From the NCBI GenBank assembly GCA_029052265.1, contig JAIDJJ010000426.1:1-5581 (forward strand): a DNA stretch of 5,581 nucleotides. The letters run 5' to 3'. Numbering within the stretch: position 1 is the stretch's first letter; every line of letters starts with the position of its first letter. This document shows, in pieces, positions 1 to 5,581 of the stretch. The position numbers were made by a program, and so were the translations under genes. This DNA comes from Muribaculaceae bacterium (GTDB taxonomy: Bacteria > Bacteroidota > Bacteroidia > Bacteroidales > Muribaculaceae). The notes under the pieces were generated by a model. It saw only the letters and a program-made list of their open reading frames with translations, searched no databases and was not told where the DNA came from.

Positions 1-208
1 ATCCTGGAGGATAATAGTGAATTAGTTGGAAAGTGGATAATGTTTCTTTGAGTGTGTTTGTGAGAGGGTACAAAAAAGGGACTGTCAAATCTTTACTGAT
101 CCGAACAAGTTTGTAATTTTTATGAGTGAAGGTTCAAAATTGCCTTGAAAAAATTTCGAAATCTTGAAAAATAAAAAGTTTAAACGACTTCATTTAGAGG
201 GAATTTAT

Positions 209-216
209 TATATTTG
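209..216 (+). promoter_or_regulatory. Candidate Bacteroidetes -7 promoter element
   Basis: The octamer TATATTTG matches the Bacteroidetes -7 consensus TAnnTTTG exactly. It would start transcription near 222 and give a leader of about 170 nt before the nuclease remnant at 393. No clear TTTG -33 element is seen 19-21 bp upstream, and in AT-rich DNA such an octamer can occur by chance, so this is a weak call. Confidence 0.35.
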
Positions 217-334
217 TAATTCCTTATGATATTTAAGGAGTCAGTTTATCTCAGACTCATTTAATGAGCCTCTGCCCCACTCTCTACGCTGAGGTAGTCG
301 CCATTTTGAAAGGGACGAAGAGACTTGTTGACCA

Positions 335-371
335 CTTCGATTAAAATGTTGGGGATTACCTATAATCGAAG
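335..371. repeat. Perfect 9-bp inverted repeat before the nuclease gene
   Basis: CTTCGATTA at 335-343 is exactly complementary to TAATCGAAG at 363-371, with a 19-nt loop. The right arm ends 21 bp before the ATG at 393. The pentamer CGAAG also occurs at 316-320, so the left arm could pair either upstream (316-320 with 335-339) or downstream, giving two mutually exclusive hairpins. A T-run follows at 384-389, but it is 12 nt from the stem, so this is not a classical terminator. It could be an operator, a leader RNA structure, or the scar of a small mobile element. Only the pairing is seen; the role is inferred. Confidence 0.55.
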
Positions 372-392
372 AATAATGCGTAATTTTTTATT

Positions 393-1320
393 ATGATACA
401 AGATATAACACTATCTCAGAATAAGGAGTATCGTAATTGGGTTAAGGAACTCAAGCAACGATACCTGTCCGCTCGTCTTAAAGCCTCCGTAGATGCCAAC
501 CGCACATTGTTGGAATACTATTAGAGTTTGGGGCGCGACATCGCTAACAAACAATATGCCAATACTTATGGCACCGGATTCTACAAAACGCTTAGTCATG
601 ATTTGAGGTCTGAAATGCCCAGAGAAAAAGGTTTTTCAGAGACTAACCTCAAATACATGTACTATTTCTATCAGCTTTATTCCCAGCTGGTTGAAAATTG
701 TCTACAGGGTGTAGACGATTTACTTAAAGAGATATGTTCTATTCCATGGTTTCATCAGCAGCGTATAATCGATAAATGCAAAGGGGATGCGAAAAAGGCT
801 CTCTTCTTTGTCCGCAAGGTTATTGAGAATAGCTGGGGTCGCGATGTGTTGCTGAATTTCCTCGGTACCGATTTATATGAACGTCAGGCGAAAGCCCTCA
901 CTAATTTCAGCAAAACGCTTCCGGCACCATAAAGTGATCTTGCCCAGCAGACCACAAAAGATCCATACGTGTTCAACTTCCTGACGATGACGGAGAACTA
1001 TAACGAGCAGGAACTTGAAGACGCTCTTGTCGCCAATGTGACGAAATTCCTTGTGGAGTTAGGCACCGGATTCGCCTATATGGGGAGACAGTATCGGTTG
1101 CAGGTAGGAGAAAAAGAAATCTACATAGACCTTCTGTTTTACAACACCCGCATACACGCCTATTGCTGCGTGGAATTGAAAACGGGCTCATTCGAGGCAT
1201 CCCACCTCGGACAGTTAGGTCTATATGTTACGGCTGTCAATCATCAGCTGAAGACAGAATACGACAATCCTACCATCGGATTTGGATTTTGTAGGTAATT
1301 TGCCTGTAGAGATTGAATGA
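393..1320 (+). pseudogene. Broken DUF1016/YhcG-type PD-(D/E)xK nuclease
   Basis: One frame can be read from the ATG at 393 (in-frame TAA just upstream at 381-383) to about 1289. It translates to a clear member of the DUF1016/YhcG family, with the N-terminal helical domain (codons 1 to about 175) followed by the PD-(D/E)xK nuclease domain. The nuclease residues survive: Asp246 in YIDLLFY, Glu261 and Lys263 in VELKTG, and Gln274 in GQLGLY. The frame is interrupted by TAG at 522-524, where the context LLEYY-x-SLGRDI predicts Trp (TGG), and by TAA at 930-932, where TLPAP-x-SDLAQQ predicts Gln (CAA). After NPTIGF the expected C-terminal strand and helix are missing. The frame hits TAA at 1296, while the +1 frame reads DFVGNLPVEIE then TGA at 1318-1320, resembling the usual family C-terminus. 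Family members are typically about 330-380 residues and often lie near type I restriction-modification genes; no such gene is visible here. GTG at 969 and TTG at 528 could reinitiate fragments, but a working enzyme is unlikely. Sequencing error is the main alternative for the stops. Confidence 0.9.
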
Positions 1321-1362
1321 AGCGACTTAGCTTGGTGATATTCACCTTACTAAGTCGCTTTT
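1320..1362. terminator. Hairpin terminator between convergent genes
   Basis: AAGCGACTTAG (1320-1330) pairs perfectly with CTAAGTCGCTT (1350-1360). Inside it GGTGA (1334-1338) pairs with TCACC (1342-1346) around a 3-nt loop, across a 3x3 internal loop. TTTT at 1359-1362 follows on the plus strand, fitting intrinsic termination of the nuclease transcript. The stem contains only Watson-Crick pairs, so it can fold equally well in the minus-strand transcript arriving from the DUF2141 gene (stop at 1395), although the U-tract there is poorer (TTCATT). It probably serves both directions. It abuts the TGA at 1318-1320, which supports that codon as the ancestral stop of the nuclease gene. Confidence 0.8.
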
Positions 1363-1394
1363 GATGTGTTCAGACCTGATGCACTGTCCGGAGA

Positions 1395-1763
1395 TTAGTA
1401 TTGGATTAACCGGAAAGTGTGGGTTGGATGATCCGGATCTGGGGTGAAGGTGGCTTGAAGGCAGGGCTCGGTCGGACGACCGTAGGTGTCCATGTCAAGA
1501 CAACGGTTGTCGTTCAGATCCTGAAAGGCCTTTATGACAAGTTGCTTGCCATCGTATCCCGAGAGATCTACAACAAATGACACACTGTCACCCTCTACTT
1601 CCATTCCCTTCATGAATACATTTTTACCATCATCTTCCACAGCAACGTAAAGGGTTCCTTCACTGTAAGGCAACTCTTTGAAAGTGATGCCTGTTTCAAG
1701 AGTCTTTGCTACCATACCCGCTGTGGATATCAGCAGCGCCATCAATAGAACTTTTCTTCTCAT
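1395..1763 (-). CDS. Exported DUF2141 domain protein, 122 residues
   Basis: This is a small exported protein of the DUF2141 family, whose biochemical function is unknown. Residues 1 to about 19 form a signal peptide: a basic MRRK start, the hydrophobic stretch LLMALLISTAGMV, and a likely cleavage near Ala19. No lipobox cysteine is present, so a soluble periplasmic or secreted product is more likely than a lipoprotein. The mature part reads as a small beta-rich domain. It carries the family signature DLNDNRCLDMDTYGRPTEP at residues 82-100, with the D-x-N-x-N spacing of a possible metal-binding loop; the usual Gly after the second Asn is Arg here. The start is fixed by the signal peptide and by the 4-bp ATGA overlap with the stop of the upstream barrel gene, which points to translational coupling and co-transcription. 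The length is typical or slightly short for the family. Family assignment is confident; any role with the barrel protein is inferred from the overlap. Confidence 0.87.
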   Translation of the reverse strand: MRRKVLLMALLISTAGMVAKTLETGITFKELPYSEGTLYVAVEDDGKNVFMKGMEVEGDSVSFVVDLSGYDGKQLVIKAFQDLNDNRCLDMDTYGRPTEPCLQATFTPDPDHPTHTFRLIQY

Positions 1764-3859
1764 TTTGTCTTATTATTTATTGATTCATATATTATAGAAT
1801 TATCTAATTTTTTCTTTGAAGCACTGCGTTTCTTCCCCTTGTGAAGATTTAGTGTAAGCCCAAACCAAACAAGTTTGCGTGATCCTGAGGCTTGATATAC
1901 CCTGTCGTAAGAATACAGCTCACCAAGTTCTTTGGTGCATATAGAGACATTCCCGAAAGGGTTGACCATACCTATTGAAAAAGTGGCATCGCGATATGTG
2001 TAGCCGACTCCAAAATTGAGCAAATTCTGATTTACCGAAGTAATCATCTCTCCCCATAGCTGATTATATGAGTTATTATAGCGCGCCATAATCCACCACC
2101 CTCCCGACATATACATAAGCTGCGCATTTATGAACGGTTGGGAATACGAATGCCGATAGTCAATACCTTTACTGACAGTCTTATGCCAGCCGCCGTCTAT
2201 CGACAACGACAGCTGCCGGATAAACAATGGCAACCGAAGAATACCTCTAACCTCAAAATCGTTATTGAATCCCGCATTAAAATACGATCCTACAATTTTA
2301 TTGTCAACGTATTGCCTGGATCCCATTACCGGATTGTGACAATATCTGTCGGTCACGGAAATCTTTGCAAAAATATTGTTGTGATTGAAATCAAATTCTA
2401 TCTTTTGTTCGAATCTCTGAAACGGTTTCAAATCCGGATTCCCCTCTGACCATAAAAATTGATCCACCTGCTGCAAAGCCGGATTAATCTGGTTGACTGA
2501 CGGAGAAACAGCGGTTGTGTTGAGCGAAATGTCGACTCCACCCCAGGAGAATGGACTGTATCTTATTGCAAAACGTGGATTCACAAATGCTGAAGAATAA
2601 TGCACCGGTTTCTTTACTGAATATAATGTCGCCTCCACCCCTACGGAATATTCAAAATTACTCGCCATATGTTTCCATTCAGCAAACAATTGATTATCGG
2701 TATCAGTTTCCCTGATAGACTGTGCCGTCATAAGGTAAGCTGATTTAATCCAACCGTTTTGGCTACGTATACCGGCAGAAATACTACCTTCCCCTACCCT
2801 GCCTTCCCATATTCCTTCAGCAAGGACATGATAACTATGGTTGACTATATTTGAAACAATCTTCATTTCAGAAGTCTCATATATCCTGTCGTTTGAACCG
2901 TCGCTAACAGTTGGAACAATATTAAAGAACAGTTTATGTCGCCTGTTAATCTTATAATGCATATAGATGTCAAAATCGGCTTGCCAATTCTTTATCGGCA
3001 TGGTTTCAGACTCAAAACCGGTCTGTATACCATCTTCAGTACAAGTGGTGACATACCCTTTTGAAACATATTTATCATTTCTGCGTGTGAGACGCGTCTG
3101 AAGATTCACAAGCAAACGGTTGCCGACAGCATATGAATATTGCATCGACATCCTGTGAGTCACCATCCAGTTTGGAGTCTTTATCCCCGATTCCCATCGG
3201 TCAATTAGAAATCCGTCAGGCATCACTATGTGTTCTACATTGTCGCGATAACAATCCATATTCCACATCGGATTGGAATTGTAATCAAGACTCCACTCGC
3301 TGCGCCCGACATTATATTTCAAAGCAGCAGTATAATTCCCCCAGCCTCGGTTTGCAGACTGAAGTACATTTGCCATAATACCGCATCCGGACTCCCTTCG
3401 TCTCACTGTTATATCGAGCACGGCATCCACATCCCCATATCCCGCACCCGGATTGGATATATAATCAACCCTCGTTATGTCTTTAGAGGAAATTGACAGC
3501 AAATCGGTTTCTGACACCTTCCTGCCGTTGACCCTTATCGACAGTTTGCTTCTTCCCGCCGGAGAGACACTTCCCCCTGGCGGATTTACAATAAGTTCGG
3601 GTATCTGGAGTGCTGACAACAGCTGAATACCATTATTAGTTGTGCTTTTCAATTCTTTAGACGGATAATACATGGTCTTACCCTCAGAAACGATTCTCTC
3701 ATTCGCCACCACGACCACCTCTTCCAGTTCTTTGATATGACCCACAGTATCCACGCCTACAGTCTGAGCAGATGATTCTATCCACAAGCAGCTTAATGAG
3801 AACAGCAATATCCTCATCAAAACCTTTATGCCCATATGTTCAATTTCCGTTTTAATCAT
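1760..3859 (-). CDS. Outer-membrane beta-barrel protein with TonB-receptor-like plug
   Basis: The 699-residue product looks like an outer-membrane beta-barrel protein of the TonB-dependent-receptor superfamily, closest in style to the Bacteroidetes OMP_b-brl_3 group. Residues 15-31 (MRILLFSLSCLWIESSA) are a signal peptide with likely cleavage at SSA|Q. Residues 43-52 (KELEEVVVVA) resemble the segment before SusC-type plugs. Residues about 76-155 are a plug domain, with GRSKLSIRVNGRK, DITRVDYISNPGAGYG and AVLDITVRRR. The rest alternates aromatic-rich strands and polar loops to a last strand near WFGLTLNLH, followed by a basic tail of about 30 residues. It lacks the N-terminal carboxypeptidase-regulatory-like domain common in this group. 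ATG codons at residues 1, 9 and 15 are all possible starts. Residue 9 or 15 would leave a more typical signal peptide, but residue 1 gives the longest frame and sits close to the promoter. No SusD-type partner lies beside it; the overlapping DUF2141 gene is its visible partner. The substrate is unknown, and active TonB-dependent transport is not proven. Confidence 0.87.
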   Translation of the reverse strand: MIKTEIEHMGIKVLMRILLFSLSCLWIESSAQTVGVDTVGHIKELEEVVVVANERIVSEGKTMYYPSKELKSTTNNGIQLLSALQIPELIVNPPGGSVSPAGRSKLSIRVNGRKVSETDLLSISSKDITRVDYISNPGAGYGDVDAVLDITVRRRESGCGIMANVLQSANRGWGNYTAALKYNVGRSEWSLDYNSNPMWNMDCYRDNVEHIVMPDGFLIDRWESGIKTPNWMVTHRMSMQYSYAVGNRLLVNLQTRLTRRNDKYVSKGYVTTCTEDGIQTGFESETMPIKNWQADFDIYMHYKINRRHKLFFNIVPTVSDGSNDRIYETSEMKIVSNIVNHSYHVLAEGIWEGRVGEGSISAGIRSQNGWIKSAYLMTAQSIRETDTDNQLFAEWKHMASNFEYSVGVEATLYSVKKPVHYSSAFVNPRFAIRYSPFSWGGVDISLNTTAVSPSVNQINPALQQVDQFLWSEGNPDLKPFQRFEQKIEFDFNHNNIFAKISVTDRYCHNPVMGSRQYVDNKIVGSYFNAGFNNDFEVRGILRLPLFIRQLSLSIDGGWHKTVSKGIDYRHSYSQPFINAQLMYMSGGWWIMARYNNSYNQLWGEMITSVNQNLLNFGVGYTYRDATFSIGMVNPFGNVSICTKELGELYSYDRVYQASGSRKLVWFGLTLNLHKGKKRSASKKKLDNSIIYESINNKTK

Positions 3860-3878
3860 ATTTTATAATCTCACACTG

Positions 3879-3886
3879 CAAATTTA
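3879..3886 (-). promoter_or_regulatory. Likely -7 promoter element of the barrel/DUF2141 operon
   Basis: On the minus strand these bases read TAAATTTG, an exact match to the Bacteroidetes -7 consensus TAnnTTTG. The element ends 19 bp before the ATG at 3859, giving a short leader. The surrounding DNA (3860-3950) is extremely AT-rich, as expected for a promoter. A good TTTG -33 element is not obvious; GGTTTA lies 15-20 bp upstream at best. If translation starts at the second or third ATG, the leader is 24 or 42 nt longer. Confidence 0.5.
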
Positions 3887-3956
3887 ATATATTTATTTTA
3901 TAAACCTATTAAATAATATAATCTTTTTTATTATTAAAAATCCATCAGACCTACGT

Positions 3957-3996
3957 AAATTTCTGAAACGCAATGATCAAATTCTCAGAGCGCAAT
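3957..3996. repeat. Imperfect direct repeat upstream of the barrel operon
   Basis: AAATTTCTGAAACGCAAT (3957-3974) recurs as AAATTCTCAGAGCGCAAT (3979-3996). With one small gap the two units agree at most positions, and both end in CGCAAT. The period of 22 bp is about two helical turns, which is typical of tandem binding sites on one face of the DNA. It lies roughly 75-110 bp upstream of the candidate -7 element, a position compatible with an activator site. The repeat is seen; any regulator is inference, and a chance match is possible. Confidence 0.35.
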
Positions 3997-4033
3997 CTAA
4001 GGAAAAATGCTTTATAAACAATACCTTGAATAT

Positions 4034-4071
4034 AAAAACGAGCCATCCCGAATATGGAATGACCCGTTTTT
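4034..4071 (-). terminator. Rho-independent terminator of the GH97 gene
   Basis: On the minus strand AAAAACGGGTCATTCC (4071-4056) pairs with GGGATGGCTCGTTTTT (4049-4034) over 16 bp around a 6-nt loop, ending in a run of five T. Three of the pairs are G-U wobbles in the minus-strand RNA and would be A-C mismatches in the plus-strand RNA, so the structure is built for minus-strand transcripts. It lies about 40 bp after the GH97 stop codon and separates that gene from the barrel operon. Confidence 0.85.
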
Positions 4072-4109
4072 TAATATAGTTCGTACTTAGTGTATTGCTT
4101 GGTATAAAA

Positions 4110-5581
4110 TCAGTTTGGCATAAAAGTAACAGCCTGTCCTCCGGAAGGTGCCATCTTTATCTCCAGAGTATCTGCCGATGTGACATTTCGCTCTGTGATA
4201 ATCACCTTTGTCCGATCTGACGGATCATCCGCATATATTCGTGCTGTATATGTCACACCCTCTGACAGAAAACTCAAAGGCACTGACAAACTACGGGCGG
4301 AACTGTCGGTTCCGGCACCGAGATAATAATTATCCCCTGCCCTGCGTACTATCGCGATATACTTGCCGATCTCCCCTTGCAACGCCTGCGACCAGTCACA
4401 ATCAGCATTAAAATCACGGAAAAAGCGGAATGCCTCCTGACCCACATAATTTTCTATAAGATCAGCCGCCATCTGAAGAGGAGAATAGATTATTACCCAG
4501 TTTGCTATCTGACGCGCAACGGTGGTATTGATCTTGCAATAATCATTCGGACCGTTCCATTCTATGCGCCCCGGATCATTCTTTGCCCTATCGTAATTAA
4601 TATCAAAAATGCCGGGTGTGTAATCCATCGGACCGGAAAGCATCCGGACAAAAGGAAGTGTGCAAAGATACTCAGGCGTATTTCCTGCCGACCAGGCGTT
4701 CCATTCCATCCCTCTGGCTCCCTCCCGGGTCATCATATTAGGCCATGTACGTCTTATTCCGGTTTCTTTAATCGGCTCATGAGCATCTATCATAAGCTGA
4801 TATTTTGCCGCAGTCTCCACCACCTTCTGATAATGCCTTACCCCATATTGCGAGTGATGATATTCGCCGCCGGCGAATCCGCCCGCATACCCGGTCTTGA
4901 CAGTGTGAATGCCCAAAGACTTATAATAAGCAAACGTAGAATCAAGTGCCGCTTCATATTCCGGAATATTCCCTCCGGTTTCATTATGCGCCCATAACTC
5001 TATACCTTTCGAAGAGGCATAAGACGCTATTGAATCGATATCAAAATCGGCATAAGCCTTGGCATAATTGAAATGCTGGTCGCCGCCCCAAGTCTCCCAA
5101 CCTTCATTCCAACCTTCAAACAAGACACCCTGCAGATTATTTTCTACAGCAAAATCAATATAACGGATAGCGTTCTCTGTGGTTGCTCCATGGCGGGGAC
5201 CCATGGTCCAGGTCATTGTGCCAAGATGCATACCCCACCAGATTCCCACATATTTCTGCGGCTTGATCCAGGAAGTGTCTTCTATTTTGGAAGGTTCATT
5301 CAGATTAAGGATAAGTCCGGAATTAATCAGGTCGCAAGCCGACTCACCGATCTGGACTGTACGCCAGGGGGTAGTGAAAACTGTCGGCAGATATGCCTTC
5401 ACCCCGTCGGGCATAGGTGCGAGATTGGCTTTCAGAGTCCGTCCTCCGGTGTGAATAAGCGTCATCTCCGGATAATCATACAGAGCCGCCTCATGTATCG
5501 AACCGAAAACCCCTCCGGATTCCGTTTCAAAAGTGAATGGAGTGTTGGCGTCCGCCACACTGTCTACCGGAAGATTTCTGT
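4110..5581 (-). CDS. GH97 alpha-glucosidase, SusB-like (5' end outside window)
   Basis: This is the C-terminal 489 residues of a glycoside hydrolase family 97 enzyme; the frame is open to the right edge (first codons RNLPVDSVADANTPF), so GTG at 5556-5558 is internal, not the start. By comparison with SusB (738 residues), roughly 250 N-terminal residues, including the signal peptide, lie outside. In fragment numbering, the end of the N-terminal beta-sandwich reaches about residue 95, the TIM barrel runs from about 105 (KYVGIWWGMH) to 385, and a small C-terminal beta domain follows. Residues matching those known in SusB from memory are Glu268 in DAHEP (Glu508, base and calcium ligand), Glu286 in TREGARG (Glu526, calcium ligand), Glu292 in RGMEW (Glu532, general acid) and probably Glu200 in HNETG (Glu439). 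The segment KTGYAG at 228-233 has Gly where retaining GH97 alpha-galactosidases carry the Asp nucleophile. This predicts an inverting alpha-glucosidase acting on starch-type oligosaccharides, probably periplasmic. No susC/susD pair is in view, so I do not assign the symbol susB. Confidence 0.93.
   Translation of the reverse strand, partial: RNLPVDSVADANTPFTFETESGGVFGSIHEAALYDYPEMTLIHTGGRTLKANLAPMPDGVKAYLPTVFTTPWRTVQIGESACDLINSGLILNLNEPSKIEDTSWIKPQKYVGIWWGMHLGTMTWTMGPRHGATTENAIRYIDFAVENNLQGVLFEGWNEGWETWGGDQHFNYAKAYADFDIDSIASYASSKGIELWAHNETGGNIPEYEAALDSTFAYYKSLGIHTVKTGYAGGFAGGEYHHSQYGVRHYQKVVETAAKYQLMIDAHEPIKETGIRRTWPNMMTREGARGMEWNAWSAGNTPEYLCTLPFVRMLSGPMDYTPGIFDINYDRAKNDPGRIEWNGPNDYCKINTTVARQIANWVIIYSPLQMAADLIENYVGQEAFRFFRDFNADCDWSQALQGEIGKYIAIVRRAGDNYYLGAGTDSSARSLSVPLSFLSEGVTYTARIYADDPSDRTKVIITERNVTSADTLEIKMAPSGGQAVTFMPN

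Larger units (their letters stand above)
1..392. other. Upstream region without a convincing gene
   Basis: No frame here is long enough to call as a gene. From position 1 a frame runs to a TGA at 49-51 (about 16 residues, containing SELVGKW) and could be the tail of a gene entering from the left. The other two plus frames are also open for about 30 codons (21-116 and 41-148), so no choice between them is safe. Positions 60-235 are AT-rich and hold the candidate -7 element described separately. Positions 236-372 are visibly less AT-rich and contain short open frames on both strands: plus 264-344 (26 codons, starting MSLCPTLYAE), and a minus-strand frame ending in SVESGAEAH with its stop near 260. 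Small inverted repeats lie at 222-238 (CCTTA/TAAGG) and within 238-268 (GAGTC/GACTC and CTCAT/ATGAG). This could be a structured leader, a small RNA, or the relic of a gene or mobile element; I cannot decide. Confidence 0.5.

Noticed and set aside
1..148. Possible end of an upstream gene, perhaps frameshifted, at the left edge
   Set aside because: All three plus frames are open for 16-36 codons here and none has a recognisable motif, so no tail can be assigned.
973..1200. Minus-strand frame of 75 codons over the nuclease domain
   Set aside because: It overlaps the nuclease frame, which retains family motifs, and shows no features of its own.
393..1298. Stop-codon readthrough or an alternative genetic code in the nuclease gene
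   Set aside because: The two internal stops differ (TAG and TAA) and replace different residues (Trp and Gln), the neighbours use TAA and TGA normally, and a third lesion is present at the C-terminus.
2138..3496. Plus-strand open frames across the barrel gene (2138-2449, 3133-3378, 3230-3496)
   Set aside because: They lie antisense inside a well-supported minus-strand gene and have no recognisable protein features.
4208..5454. Plus-strand open frames across the GH97 gene, including one of 206 codons at 4377-4997
   Set aside because: They are antisense to a clear GH97 catalytic domain; the translation is rich in Arg, Ile, Cys and His with no domain, as expected of a shadow frame.
5556..5558. 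GTG as the start of the GH97 gene
   Set aside because: The frame stays open to the window edge with family-like sequence, and about 250 N-terminal residues are otherwise missing.
1..5581. CRISPR array, tRNA, rRNA or complete insertion sequence
   Set aside because: No regularly spaced repeats, no cloverleaf or rRNA-like stretch, and no transposase frame were seen on either strand.

Overview
The window looks like a chromosomal segment from a member of the order Bacteroidales (Bacteroides, Muribaculaceae or a relative). The evidence is a SusB-like glycoside hydrolase family 97 gene, an outer-membrane beta-barrel protein with a TonB-receptor-type plug and an LEEVVVV segment, a DUF2141 protein, AT-rich start regions without Shine-Dalgarno sequences, and matches to the Bacteroidetes -7 promoter element TAnnTTTG. 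The species cannot be named from the sequence alone.

Layout. Positions 1-392 hold no convincing gene. They contain a possible -7 promoter element, a less AT-rich island with short open frames on both strands, and a perfect 9-bp inverted repeat just before the next gene. Positions 393-1320 (+) are a decayed DUF1016/YhcG-type PD-(D/E)xK nuclease. One ancestral frame is interrupted by TAG where tryptophan is expected and by TAA where glutamine is expected, and it appears to have lost part of its C-terminus by a deletion at a GGATTT repeat. A strong hairpin at 1320-1362 separates it from the convergent minus-strand genes.

The minus strand carries two transcription units. The first is a two-gene operon: a 699-residue plug-plus-barrel outer-membrane protein (3859 to 1760), whose stop overlaps the start of a 122-residue exported DUF2141 protein (1763 to 1395) in an ATGA. 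It has a likely promoter at 3879-3886 and an imperfect 22-bp-period repeat further upstream. The second is the 3' two-thirds of a GH97 alpha-glucosidase (beginning beyond 5581, ending at 4110). It has its own rho-independent terminator at 4034-4071, so it is probably not co-transcribed with the outer-membrane pair.

How the genes work together. GH97 enzymes of the SusB type cleave alpha-glucosides in the periplasm during starch or maltooligosaccharide use. The barrel/DUF2141 pair is an envelope module of unknown substrate; its ATGA overlap suggests coupled synthesis. The nuclease remnant belongs to a DNA-processing or defence-associated family and is probably inactive. No clearly new system is evident. 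The points most worth checking are the state of the nuclease gene, the 236-372 island and the role of the barrel/DUF2141 pair.
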